A program made the translations under genes and the position numbers. The notes under the pieces were generated by a model. The model was not told where the DNA came from. It made no database searches and was given only the letters and a program-made list of their open reading frames with translations. Below, one piece after another: positions 15,851 through 25,469 of a stretch of 29,280 bases of DNA. The stretch spans positions 5,173 through 34,452 of the forward strand of contig VBEI01000098.1 in assembly GCA_005882715.1 (NCBI GenBank). The letters run 5' to 3'. This stretch comes from Chloroflexota bacterium (GTDB taxonomy: Bacteria; Chloroflexota; Dehalococcoidia; SM23-28-2; RBG-16-64-32). Numbering within the stretch: position 1 is the stretch's first letter; each line of letters starts with the position of its first letter.

Positions 15851-15884
15851 GGCAGTGAACCAGCGCTGTCGCTGGGACCCCGCG

Positions 15885-16226
15885 CTAAGTCTTGAGAAAG
15901 CGCTCCACTGGTAGCACGAACACGATCGCGCCACCGACGCGAACCTCAATGGGCTCTCGCGGTAGGGCGGCGTCGGGGAAGGGCGTCGCTTGCGCGGGGA
16001 GATATTCCGTGCGCGCCCGGCACTCCGTCCGGATGATGCTGAGGACGAGATCGACGTCCTCGGCGTCAACGCCGGATAGGATGGTCGCGCTGCCCTTGCG
16101 CAGAAATCCGCCCGTGCTGCTCACCTTCGTGGCGGGATAACCGCGATCGACTAGTTTTCCGATAAGCGAATCCGCCTCGTCGTCATCCGTGATGGCGATG
16201 ACGAGCTTTTGAGGAACGTCCTTCAA
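15885..16226 (-). CDS. Cyclic di-AMP receptor-like protein (PstA/DarA, DUF970 family)
   Basis: The 113-residue protein has a PII-like ferredoxin fold pattern: an L-V-I-A-I-T strand near the N terminus, T-K-V-S-S-T-G-G-F-L-R-K-G near 33-45, and V-D-A-E-D-V-D-L-V-L-S-I-I-R following. The S-T-G-G-F-L core is the ligand loop of the DarA/PstA receptors that bind c-di-AMP in Firmicutes. Residues 70-92 form the variable B-loop-like region. The first possible start is TTG at 16226, giving an N terminus six residues longer than the usual M-K-L-V-I-A. A YtxH-like gene precedes it on the same strand. A c-di-AMP cyclase is not in the window. Confidence 0.83.
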   Translation of the reverse strand: MKDVPQKLVIAITDDDEADSLIGKLVDRGYPATKVSSTGGFLRKGSATILSGVDAEDVDLVLSIIRTECRARTEYLPAQATPFPDAALPREPIEVRVGGAIVFVLPVERFLKT

Positions 16227-16267
16227 ACTCGTTCCATCCGCCCGGTGGCAGGAGCCGGGTCCGAAGG

Positions 16268-16292
16268 CGGTCTGGCGCCGGGGGTCAGACCG
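16268..16292. repeat. Perfect 7-bp inverted repeat over the YtxH-like stop codon
   Basis: CGGTCTG (16268-16274) and CAGACCG (16286-16292) form a hairpin with an 11-base GC-rich loop. The second arm includes the stop codon of the upstream small gene. It may serve as an RNA processing or stability element between the two reverse-strand genes. There is no T-run. Confidence 0.35.
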
Positions 16293-16437
16293 TCTCCTCT
16301 AGATCGTCTATCTCTCCGCCACGCCGGACGCGGTCGCGCAGGGCGCGCCGGGTCTCGCTTCCCGGCTGCGGCGCCACGAGCAGACCGACGGCGGCGCCCA
16401 TGGCGACACCAAGGAGCAAACCAATGAGAAACCGCAT
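16285..16437 (-). CDS. YtxH-like small membrane protein
   Basis: The 50-residue product is encoded by a short frame with GGAGG 6 bases before its ATG. It reads as an N-terminal hydrophobic, glycine-rich helix (residues 2-22: G-L-L-L-G-V-A-M-G-A-A-V-G), then L-V-A-P-Q-P-G-S-E-T-R-R-A-L-R, then an acidic end. This is the YtxH/gas-vesicle-GvpP-like signature (G-x-x-x-G-A-x-x-G-L-L-x-A-P-x-x-G-x-E-T-R). Family members are small stress-associated membrane proteins of unclear function. The gene is easily missed because of its size. Confidence 0.72.
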   Translation of the reverse strand: MRFLIGLLLGVAMGAAVGLLVAPQPGSETRRALRDRVRRGGEIDDLEETV

Positions 16438-16617
16438 GACCGACCTCCATTACCGCTTGAGAACGCCAAATCGCTGAGGCCAGACCGATGCTAGCACACA
16501 GCGCGGAACGCGTGTCAAGGAAGCGCCGGCCGTTCGTGGACGAGCGACTAGACTGCCGGGGAACGCTGGGCGTTTCTATTGAAGAACGGCCACGGCTAGT
16601 GAGAGGAGAGGTTCTCG

Positions 16618-17061
16618 ATGGCAATGCGAATGGCGGTAAGGCGCCCGCTTCACCCCGCGCTTGTTAAACAAGCGGAGGAACGCGCGCGAGACGTTCAAAA
16701 CCGGATCGCCGACCTGATCACACGCTTCGCAGGCTCGATGCCTTTTGTCTATATCCATGCGGTCTTCTTCGCGGTATGGATCGTAAGCGGCATCGAAGCG
16801 TTCCCCTACGGCTTGCTGACGATGATCGTGTCGCTCGAGGCGATTTTCCTGAGTACGTTCGTGATGATCTCTCAGAATCGCGCGGACGAGAAGCGGCAGG
16901 TGCTGGCCGATCACCAGTGGGAACTCGTGCAGTTGGAGCAGCAGCAAAACGACGACCTTCTATCGCTGTCCCATCAGCTGCTTGACCTTACGAAGGAAGT
17001 ACATAGGATGACGAGCCGAGTCGAGGAGCTCGTTTCTCCGGGCGGAAGGACGGCGGAGTGA
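16618..17061 (+). CDS. DUF1003 family membrane protein
   Basis: The 147-residue protein matches the DUF1003 family. It has an I-A-D-L-I-T-R-F-A-G-S-M-P-F-V-Y-I-H start of the domain near residue 30, two membrane helices (about 42-60 and 65-85) and the conserved L-E-A-I-F-L-S-T-F-V-M-I-S-Q-N-R motif near 73-88. A long coiled-coil-like C-terminal helix follows (about 90-140). No function is established for the family. A ribosome binding site GAGAGGAG precedes the ATG. The gene ends 4 bases before the convergent hppA stop. Confidence 0.87.
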   Translation: MAMRMAVRRPLHPALVKQAEERARDVQNRIADLITRFAGSMPFVYIHAVFFAVWIVSGIEAFPYGLLTMIVSLEAIFLSTFVMISQNRADEKRQVLADHQWELVQLEQQQNDDLLSLSHQLLDLTKEVHRMTSRVEELVSPGGRTAE

Positions 17062-17065
17062 GTCT

Positions 17066-19315
<2,250 letters not shown>

Positions 19316-19345
19316 ATGTGTCTAATCCTCATGTGTCTAATCCTC
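19316..19345 (-). repeat. Perfect tandem 15-base duplication at the hppA start
   Basis: On the reverse strand GAGGATTAGACACAT occurs twice without a gap, and the second copy abuts the hppA ATG. Each copy carries GAGG as a weak ribosome binding site. The end of the first copy makes an ATG together with the start of the second. That ATG begins an 8-codon frame (M-R-I-R-H-I-W-N, then TGA) overlapping the hppA start out of frame. Confidence 0.6.
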
Positions 19346-19465
19346 CCGAGCGGGAAGGATAGCAGGGGCCGGGAGTGAGGGACAAGGAATGGGCAGGAGA
19401 CGGCGCTAGGTAGCAGTGAGGCGAGATGGAGGTCAGAGGTCAGTGATGGGTTCGCCCGTGGGGCG

Positions 19466-19494
19466 TTGACACCGCAGGCAGGGAGGCGTAGTTT
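19466..19494 (+). promoter_or_regulatory. Candidate promoter of the acyl-CoA synthetase gene
   Basis: A perfect TTGACA (19466-19471) and TAGTTT (19489-19494) are spaced by 17 bases, about 47 bases before the start codon. It lies in the 225-base divergent gap next to hppA, which otherwise shows only purine-rich sequence and a short GAGGTCA direct repeat near 19434. Confidence 0.5.
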
Positions 19495-19540
19495 CGGGGA
19501 CACCTCGACCGCGGTCCGGTGGGTTTTGAAAGGGGTCATC

Positions 19541-21211
19541 ATGGCGCTTAAGAAGTCGTATGTATCCGGCGGCGCGGCTTCGCCGCTATCTGGACAGACG
19601 ATCGGGGAGTACCTCTCGTCCGTAATCGCCCGACAGCCGGACGCGGAGGCGCTGGTCTCGCGTCACCAGGAGATGCGGCTTACGTACGGTGAGCTAGGGC
19701 GAGAAGTTGAGAGAGTCGCTCGCGGACTGCTCGGGCTCGGGATCGAGAAGGGTGACCGCGTGGGGATCTGGTCGCCGACGCGCGTGGAGTGGACGCTTCT
19801 GCAGTTCGCGACGGCGCGCGCGGGCGCCATTCTCGTCAACATCAACCCGGCCTACCGCGCTGGAGAGATGGCGTATGCGGTGAACCAGTCGGGACTGCGG
19901 TTGCTGGTCACGGCGCCGGCGTTCAAGACCTCGGACTACCGCGCGCGCATCCATGAAGTGCGAAGTCAGCTTCCGCGACTGGAGCGAGTGGTGGTCCTCG
20001 GCGACCAGGGGACCGGCGTGCCGGGCGACCTTCTCTGGGACGACTTGCTCGCAGCGGGTGTTAACGTGAAGGCGGACGACGTCGAACTGCGGGAAACACT
20101 GCTCGACGCCGATGATCCCATCAACATTCAGTACACGAGCGGCACCACAGGAAACCCCAAGGGCGCGACGCTCACGCATCACAACATCCTGAACAACGCC
20201 CGCTCGCTCGCGGAGTTGCTCCGCTATACCGCCGCGGACCGCGTGTGCATTCCAGTCCCGCTCTATCATTGCTTCGGTATGGGCGTCGGGAATCTGGGCT
20301 GCGTCACATCCGGGGCAACCATGGTCTACCCCGCGGAGTCGTTCGAGCCGCTGGCGACGCTGGAGGCGATCGCGGGAGAGCGCTGCACGAGCATCTACGG
20401 CGTGCCGACGATGTTCATCGCGCAGCTCGAACATCCGCGGTTCGCCGAGTTCGACCTCACTTCGCTCCGTACGGGTATCATGGCCGGTGCCCCCTGCCCC
20501 ATCGAGGTGATGAAGCGGGTGATCAACGAGATGCACGCGAGCGAGGTCTGCATCGCCTACGGGATGACCGAGACGGCGCCCGTGTCGTTCCTGACGCGGC
20601 CGGAGGACACCTTCGATCGGCGGGTGAGCACGGTGGGCACTGTCCTGCCGCACGTCGAGGCGAAGATTATCGACCCGGCCACAGGACTGACGGCGCCTCT
20701 AGCGACACCGGGTGAAGTCTGCACACGTGGGTACCTGGTGATGCAGGGCTATTGGGAGAACCCGGATGCGACGGCCGAGGCGGTCGACCGCGCCGGCTGG
20801 ATGCACACGGGCGACCTCGGGACAATCGAAGCGGAAGGCTATCTAAACATTGTCGGCCGCATCAAGGATATGGTCATCCGTGGCGGTGAGAACCTGTATC
20901 CGGTCGAGATCGAGGAGGTGCTCTTCCAGCACCCGGCCGTCGCGAGCGCCCAGGTCATCGGCGTACCGGACGAGCGCATGGGCGAGGAGCTGATGGCTTG
21001 GGTGGTCGTCCGGGAGGTTGGCGCTCTTACCGAAGACGAACTCAAGGACTTTTGCAAAGACAGGATCGCGCACTTCAAGGTTCCGCGCTACGTGAAATTC
21101 GTCGATGAATACCCAATGACCGTAACCGGCAAGGTGCAGAAATTCCTCATGCGTCAAATGGCCATCGAGGAGCTGGGTCTGGAGGCGGCCGCCGCCGTGA
21201 AGACAGCCTGA
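19541..21211 (+). CDS. AMP-binding fatty/aryl acyl-CoA synthetase
   Basis: The 556-residue adenylate-forming enzyme activates a carboxylic acid to its acyl-CoA with ATP. It has the P-loop Y-T-S-G-T-T-G-N-P-K-G at 198-208, A-Y-G-M-T-E-T-A-P near 347, the adenylate motif W-M-H-T-G-D-L-G and G-R-I-K-D-M-V-I-R-G-G-E-N-L-Y-P in the C-terminal half, and the catalytic lysine in V-T-G-K-V-Q-K near the C terminus. The architecture is that of FadD-like, medium-chain-type synthetases; the chain length preference is not readable. I chose ATG 19541 because GAAAGGGG precedes it. The frame is open to 19466. The convergent crotonase gene ends 3 bases away, suggesting related acyl-CoA metabolism. Confidence 0.93.
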   Translation: MALKKSYVSGGAASPLSGQTIGEYLSSVIARQPDAEALVSRHQEMRLTYGELGREVERVARGLLGLGIEKGDRVGIWSPTRVEWTLLQFATARAGAILVNINPAYRAGEMAYAVNQSGLRLLVTAPAFKTSDYRARIHEVRSQLPRLERVVVLGDQGTGVPGDLLWDDLLAAGVNVKADDVELRETLLDADDPINIQYTSGTTGNPKGATLTHHNILNNARSLAELLRYTAADRVCIPVPLYHCFGMGVGNLGCVTSGATMVYPAESFEPLATLEAIAGERCTSIYGVPTMFIAQLEHPRFAEFDLTSLRTGIMAGAPCPIEVMKRVINEMHASEVCIAYGMTETAPVSFLTRPEDTFDRRVSTVGTVLPHVEAKIIDPATGLTAPLATPGEVCTRGYLVMQGYWENPDATAEAVDRAGWMHTGDLGTIEAEGYLNIVGRIKDMVIRGGENLYPVEIEEVLFQHPAVASAQVIGVPDERMGEELMAWVVVREVGALTEDELKDFCKDRIAHFKVPRYVKFVDEYPMTVTGKVQKFLMRQMAIEELGLEAAAAVKTA

Positions 21212-21214
21212 GCG

Positions 21215-22012
21215 TCAGCGCGGGTAACGGGAGAAGTCTGGCTCGCGGCGCTCGAGGAAGGCGTTCTTGCCTTCGTCCGCCTCGCCGCTGCGGTAGAACT
21301 CGGGGGCGATCTCGGCGACCCAGTCGCGGCGGGAGGCCTCGCGAAGCGGCTGGTAGAGGGTGCGGAAAGAGGCCTTGAGGATCTTCAGGCAGCTCGGGCT
21401 CTTGGCGAGCAGCTCCTCGCACCAGCGGTCGACTTCGTCGTCGAGCTTGTCGTGTGGCACGACGGCGTTGACGAGACCCATCTCGAAAGCGTCTTGGGCG
21501 GTGTAGCGGCGGCAGAGCATCCAGATCTCCTTGGCCTTCTTCGCGCCGACGACGTGTGTCAGGTAGGCGACGAAGTAGCCCGAAGCCGGGCTGCCGACGC
21601 GCGGGCCCACCTGCGCGAAGGTGGCGCGCTTTGAGGCGATGGTGAAGTCGGCGAAGTAGGCGAGATGATTGCCGCCGCCGACTGAGTAGCCGTTGACGCG
21701 AGCGATCACAGGCTTTAGGCAGTCTTCGATGCCGGCGTGCGGATCGACGGGCGCCGCACTTGCCGCGCCCTCGCGCTGGATTTCCTGGAGCCAGCGCACG
21801 TCTCCGCCCGCGCAAAAGGCGCGGTCTCCGGCGCCGGTGATGACCACCACACCGACCTCTGGATCGCCGGAGGCAGCTTCGACGGCGTCTCGCATCTCAG
21901 TCAGCGTATGGCCGGTGAAGGCGTTCATCACCTCGGGGCGGTTGATGGTGATCCAGGCGGCGCCGCGGACGCGGTGGTGCTTCTCGTAGAGGATGTCTGT
22001 GAAGTTGGTCAT
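21215..22012 (-). CDS. Crotonase-superfamily protein, MenB/BadI-like
   Basis: The 265-residue protein resembles 1,4-dihydroxy-2-naphthoyl-CoA synthase (MenB) and 2-ketocyclohexanecarboxyl-CoA hydrolase (BadI). It shows N-R-P-E-V-M-N-A-F, R-A-F-C-A-G-G-D near 65-71 (oxyanion loop), K-P-V-I-A-R-V-N-G-Y-S-V-G-G-G near 100-114, G-P-R-V-G-S near 136-141, K-K-A-K-E-I-W-M-L-C-R-R-Y and a C-terminal R-R-E-P-D-F-S-R. These are MenB/BadI features, not those of generic enoyl-CoA hydratases. However, the aspartate after G-S-F/V in both families is Ala143 here (G-S-P-A-S-G-Y). Activity is thus uncertain. No other menaquinone or benzoate-degradation genes are nearby. Confidence 0.85.
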   Translation of the reverse strand: MTNFTDILYEKHHRVRGAAWITINRPEVMNAFTGHTLTEMRDAVEAASGDPEVGVVVITGAGDRAFCAGGDVRWLQEIQREGAASAAPVDPHAGIEDCLKPVIARVNGYSVGGGNHLAYFADFTIASKRATFAQVGPRVGSPASGYFVAYLTHVVGAKKAKEIWMLCRRYTAQDAFEMGLVNAVVPHDKLDDEVDRWCEELLAKSPSCLKILKASFRTLYQPLREASRRDWVAEIAPEFYRSGEADEGKNAFLERREPDFSRYPR

Positions 22013-22043
22013 CGGTTCTCTCCCTTATCTCGTGTGGTCGCGA

Positions 22044-22715
22044 TTATAGCTGTGCGGATGCTAAGCCCTGAGGCCAGGTGGCGAAGTCGTGGCTGAAGAG
22101 GACCCGAACGGGCCGGAAGGACTTGAGCTTCAAGATCGACGAGTCCTCTTGCTCGGCCTCGAATTCAGCGGCCGTCTCGGTGGCCTGACCAGCGATGACG
22201 ATTGCGCCGTTGTCCGTATCGACAACGACAGACTGGTGGCCGGGCGTGTGGCGGGTGGCGACGACGCGAAGCCCCGGAAGCAGGTCACCGTCTCCGTCAA
22301 GCAGCTGGTAGTTCGCGCCCGGGAAGTCGACCCAGTCAGGCAGGGTGTACCCTGGTGCGCCCGACGACTCGTGCTCTCGGCGTTGGACGAGGATAGGCCG
22401 ACCCGGAAAGAACTGGTTGCCGCCGCAGTGATCGAAGTGGAGGTGCGTGTTAATGATGAGACGGACGTCGGCAGGCGCCAGGCCGATCCCGGCGAGCGCT
22501 TCCTCGAGCGGGTAGCGGACGGGTTTATAGAGGCGGTCGATGAGTTCGTGCGGTGGCCCGATGCCCGTGTCCACGAGGACGGAGCCATCCGGGTGAGCGA
22601 CGAGGAACGCAAAGACGGGGCCGGTCTCGCCGTAGCGAGGGTGGCCCTCGGGATAAACGACATCAGCGAGATGCAGCGGGTGGACCGCGGGGGACGAATA
22701 GGCTGGCCGTGGCAT
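22044..22715 (-). CDS. Metallo-beta-lactamase-fold hydrolase, N-acyl-homoserine-lactonase-like
   Basis: The 223-residue protein has the MBL signature H-L-H-F-D-H at His91, His93, Asp95 and His96, then His160 in T-P-G-H, and a late S-H-D in L-F-S-H-D-F. The overall pattern, with D-T-G-I-G near 49-53 and T-H-L-H-F-D-H-C-G-G-N-Q, matches AiiA/AttM-type lactonases more than glyoxalase II. The metal-bridging aspartate position appears as Gln177 (A-G-Q-A). The frame is open upstream through the tRNA-Glu sequence, so the ATG at 22715, outside the tRNA, is the likely start. The natural substrate may be any lactone or ester, so a quorum-quenching role is only a possibility. Confidence 0.83.
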   Translation of the reverse strand: MPRPAYSSPAVHPLHLADVVYPEGHPRYGETGPVFAFLVAHPDGSVLVDTGIGPPHELIDRLYKPVRYPLEEALAGIGLAPADVRLIINTHLHFDHCGGNQFFPGRPILVQRREHESSGAPGYTLPDWVDFPGANYQLLDGDGDLLPGLRVVATRHTPGHQSVVVDTDNGAIVIAGQATETAAEFEAEQEDSSILKLKSFRPVRVLFSHDFATWPQGLASAQL

Positions 22716-22732
22716 CGCTGACAACTCAGAAC

Positions 22733-22809
22733 TGGTGCCCCCGGCGGGATTCGAACCCGCGATCTCCACCTTGAAAGGGTGGCGTCCTGGGCCTCTAGAC
22801 GACGGGGGC
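22733..22809 (-). tRNA. tRNA-Glu (UUC)
   Basis: The reverse strand folds into a full cloverleaf of 77 bases including an encoded CCA. The acceptor stem is GCCCCCG/CGGGGGC with A as discriminator. The anticodon stem is CCACC/GGUGG with loop CUUUCAA, giving anticodon UUC, and the T arm GCGGG-UUCGAAU-CCCGC is canonical. The D-arm with U-C-U-A-G-A-G-G-C-C is typical of tRNA-Glu. It lies between the MBL gene and the end of the sigma-factor partner gene. Confidence 0.96.
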
Positions 22810-22817
22810 CCGCTTAG

Positions 22818-22844
22818 ATTCTACAGGAAGGCCGCAGCGTGCAA
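22818..22844 (-). promoter_or_regulatory. Candidate promoter of tRNA-Glu
   Basis: On the reverse strand TTGCAC (22839-22844) and TAGAAT (22818-22823) are spaced by 15 bases, with the -10 about 8 bases ahead of the mature 5' end. The spacer is shorter than usual, so confidence is low. Confidence 0.35.
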
Positions 22845-22873
22845 GGGGCTGCCCTGGGCCGTCGCCCGCGCAG

Positions 22874-24745
22874 CTACGGGCCGGCGTTGCCCGCTGGTAC
22901 GGTCGATGGGACGGGCGACGCGGGCGCCGGCGTCGCGATGACCGCGGTCTTATCGAGGACGCGCGCGAACGTCGCCTCGAGAACGCCGTTCTGATTTTGG
23001 CGTCCCCACACGATCGCGCGGGCGCCCACGGTCTCCTCCGGCCCCGAGAAATCGGCGGTTGAGGACACGCGCACGGTGCCGAAATCGACTGTCCAGAGTG
23101 CTCCATCGAGCTTGGTGATCGTTACGTCCAGCCGGACGAGGCTGGTGTCGTCAGGCGCCTGGATACGTGTGTAGGACTTGACCTCCAGGTCGCCCCCGTG
23201 GCGGACGAGGTCAACGAAGAGAAGAGTGCCCGCCAGCGGGTCGGTCGTGCGCTCAGGTGGAACGAGCTGCAGGCCGCCAACATACCACACGCCGTCTCGA
23301 GACTTATCGAAGACACCGATGAGCGCCGCGGATTCGGGCGGTGAGTCCGTGGCCAGGACCGTGATCTTATGCGCCGACAACTGCTTGTCCTGCCTAGTGG
23401 CCTCCACGAGAACGCGGGTGCCGCTCTTCGCCTGACCGGCCGAGGCATCGATAGCGGTGTCGGGCGTGATCGTGAAGGAGAGGCCGCCGATCTTCCACTC
23501 GTTGGTGGGCTTCTTAACGTCGCCCTCGATGACGCCTTCGAACGTAAGCTGAGAGATTGGCTCCTGCTCGTCGCCCGCCGGGGCCGGCGTCGCTACCGGG
23601 CGGACAGTGGAAGCGACCAGGCCGGTCTCTGACTTGCCCAGCCTGACCTCCACCTTCTGCCCCTTCTTGACCTTGCCCGTAAGGAACGTCTGGCTTGTGA
23701 TGGGAATGAACTGCCCGGCGATGACGATTCCTTGATCTGTTACCTGCTCGACCTGCCCGGAAACGACTGATCCGCTGGGCGGCTGCCCCGCCGGGCTCGT
23801 CGACACGGTGAGAGCGCGCAGCTGCCCTCGCGAATTTTTGCCGACCACAAAGCTGACAGCGCTGCCGTCCTCGATCGGCTGGCCAATGGTTGTCTGATCG
23901 ACGCGGACCTCAAGGCCGCCGACGCTCCACAGGTTTTCGTTGACCTTCTCGGCGGTGCCGGAAATGTGCTGGACGCCGTCCGAAAGCTCTTCCGGATGAA
24001 TCCCGGCAACAGCCTGATCGGTGGGCAGCCGCGCATTATGGGTGGCGGCAAGGGCCTCGTTGTACGGCGTACGGTCGGAATCTGAGACCTGCGGAAAAAG
24101 CAGAATGAGGTTGGCTTCCTGCGTTTCGGCCTGCTGGACGAGGGATGTCTTCAGCGCCGTCTCGTCCGGGTGCTCGGCCAGGATGTCGGCCGCGCGTTCG
24201 TTACGGCTGCGCAGCGCGGTCAGAACATTGCTGGGGACCTCCTTGTCCTGCCGGTTCATTTCGAGGATTTCGTCCATCCGTTCGTTCGATTGGTCAATGA
24301 GAATTTGGGCCTTGTGCGCGTCGTCGAAGACGAACCACAGCCGGACGTCTTCGCTGGCCAGCTTTACCCGGTAGAGTGGACTGTCCGGAAGGCTATTCTG
24401 CGCCGCGAGCACGGTGCCGCCGGTGGCGCCGAAAAGCGCCAGCAAGACCGCCAGGGTAATGGCCACGGGTCGCAGCCAGGCGCCGTAATCCAGGTTGAAC
24501 TGTACGCCCTTCGGCTCCGCGCGAAGGTCCGTGGCCCGCTGATGTACGCGCTGCCAGGCGGCAGCCTGCCGCCACGGACGCGGCAGCGCTGGCGGCGTGC
24601 TTCGGACCTTGTCCGCCAGAGTAAGGAGCCGCTCCAGGCGCTCCGCGTGCACCGGATATCGCGCCAGGCACTCATCCACGGTCTCGCCTTGCTGAATCGC
24701 CGCAAGGCATTCGTCGAGGATGGAGTTAAAACTTCGGAACCGCAT
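22874..24745 (-). CDS. Membrane protein with DUF5667 and five DUF5666-like repeats, probable anti-sigma partner
   Basis: The 623-residue protein starts 1 base after the sigma-factor stop, so the pair is coupled. Residues 1-85 form a cytoplasmic helical part with a D-E-C-L-A-x-Y-P-x-x-A-E-x-L-E-x-L-L motif, typical of zinc-less anti-sigma N termini in Chloroflexota. A membrane helix follows at about 91-115. The DUF5667 segment L-P-D-S-P-L-Y-x-V-K-L-A-S-E-D-V-R-L-W comes next (119-137), then helices to 245. The extracytoplasmic part holds five beta-type repeats (about 262-315, 328-383, 402-465, 474-528, 538-597), most with a W-x-V-G-G-L-type core. The end is Pro/Ala-rich. It probably senses an envelope signal and controls the sigma factor (inference). 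Confidence 0.85.
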   Translation of the reverse strand: MRFRSFNSILDECLAAIQQGETVDECLARYPVHAERLERLLTLADKVRSTPPALPRPWRQAAAWQRVHQRATDLRAEPKGVQFNLDYGAWLRPVAITLAVLLALFGATGGTVLAAQNSLPDSPLYRVKLASEDVRLWFVFDDAHKAQILIDQSNERMDEILEMNRQDKEVPSNVLTALRSRNERAADILAEHPDETALKTSLVQQAETQEANLILLFPQVSDSDRTPYNEALAATHNARLPTDQAVAGIHPEELSDGVQHISGTAEKVNENLWSVGGLEVRVDQTTIGQPIEDGSAVSFVVGKNSRGQLRALTVSTSPAGQPPSGSVVSGQVEQVTDQGIVIAGQFIPITSQTFLTGKVKKGQKVEVRLGKSETGLVASTVRPVATPAPAGDEQEPISQLTFEGVIEGDVKKPTNEWKIGGLSFTITPDTAIDASAGQAKSGTRVLVEATRQDKQLSAHKITVLATDSPPESAALIGVFDKSRDGVWYVGGLQLVPPERTTDPLAGTLLFVDLVRHGGDLEVKSYTRIQAPDDTSLVRLDVTITKLDGALWTVDFGTVRVSSTADFSGPEETVGARAIVWGRQNQNGVLEATFARVLDKTAVIATPAPASPVPSTVPAGNAGP

Positions 24746-24746
24746 T

Positions 24747-25400
24747 TTACACGCGATCGTGATAGAGGAGGCGGCGCAGCGAGCCGAGCGCGCGGTGTTG
24801 TAGCGACTTCACGGCGCCCTCGCTGCGGGCCATGATCTTGCCGACCGACCGGTTATCAAACCCCTCGATGAACTTGAGGACGATCACCTGTCGCTGTTCG
24901 TCCGTCAGGTGCTTGAGGGCCACCTGGAGCTGACCGCGGTCAAGCGCGCGCTCGGCGAGCGCGTGCGGGCTCGCGAGAGCACTGCTCAGCGTCTCGCTCA
25001 GATCGACCTCGCCGCGACGCCGGCGCCGCCGGTGCAGGTCGATCAGGCGGTTGCGGGCGATTCGGAAGACCCAGGCGCCGAAGGGCAGCCCCCGAAAGTG
25101 GTACTTGTTGATCGACTCGATCATCTTGAGCATCACGTCGGAAGCCAGATCTTCAGCGGCCTGGACGTCTCCCATCTGGAGGAAGCCGTAATTGTAGACT
25201 TTCGGGTAGTACGCCTGGTAGAGAGCCTCGATCGCGGCGCTTTCAAACGCCTGCGCGCGCTTGACGAGGTCCCATTCAGCTAGGACATCAGGCGCACCGG
25301 CGCGCCCGGCCACATCCCCGGCCGCTTTTTCCCTGGCCGGGGCTTCCCTGGCCTTATCCAGGGACTTAGCCAACGGTAGTGTCCAGACTGCCGCACGCAT
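24747..25400 (-). CDS. RNA polymerase sigma factor, ECF-like sigma-70 family
   Basis: The 217-residue protein has sigma region 2 (about residues 55-125), with A-E-D-L-A-S-D-V-M-L-K-M followed by the DNA-melting helix F-G-A-W-V-F-R-I-A-R-N-R-L-I-D-L-H-R-R-R, and region 4 (about 155-215), with L-T-D-E-Q-R-Q-V-I-V-L-K-F-I-E-G-F and the helix-turn-helix G-K-I-M-A-R-S-E-G-A-V-K-S-L-Q-H-R-A-L. There is no region 3, as in ECF factors. The first 45 residues look variable and low in structure, so a later start is possible. It probably directs transcription of an envelope-linked regulon, perhaps including itself. Confidence 0.93.
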   Translation of the reverse strand: MRAAVWTLPLAKSLDKAREAPAREKAAGDVAGRAGAPDVLAEWDLVKRAQAFESAAIEALYQAYYPKVYNYGFLQMGDVQAAEDLASDVMLKMIESINKYHFRGLPFGAWVFRIARNRLIDLHRRRRRRGEVDLSETLSSALASPHALAERALDRGQLQVALKHLTDEQRQVIVLKFIEGFDNRSVGKIMARSEGAVKSLQHRALGSLRRLLYHDRV

Positions 25401-25469
25401 AACCTACTGCTAAAACGTGCGTCCAGAAGGGCGAGATACGGGCAGGTTTCATCATAAACGGACGGCTAA

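Noticed and set aside
16223..16624. Reverse-strand frame of 133 codons
   Set aside because: Arginine/serine-rich composition without structure, and it overlaps the better-supported YtxH-like gene and the leader of the DUF1003 gene.
22089..22721. Long forward-strand frame opposite the metallo-beta-lactamase gene
   Set aside because: Shadow frame: the reverse strand has a full metal-binding motif set, this one has no recognisable motif.
22735..22941. Forward-strand frame beginning M-P-P-A-G-F-E-P-A-I over the tRNA-Glu
   Set aside because: It is the antisense translation of the tRNA, a well-known spurious protein seen next to many tRNA-Glu genes.
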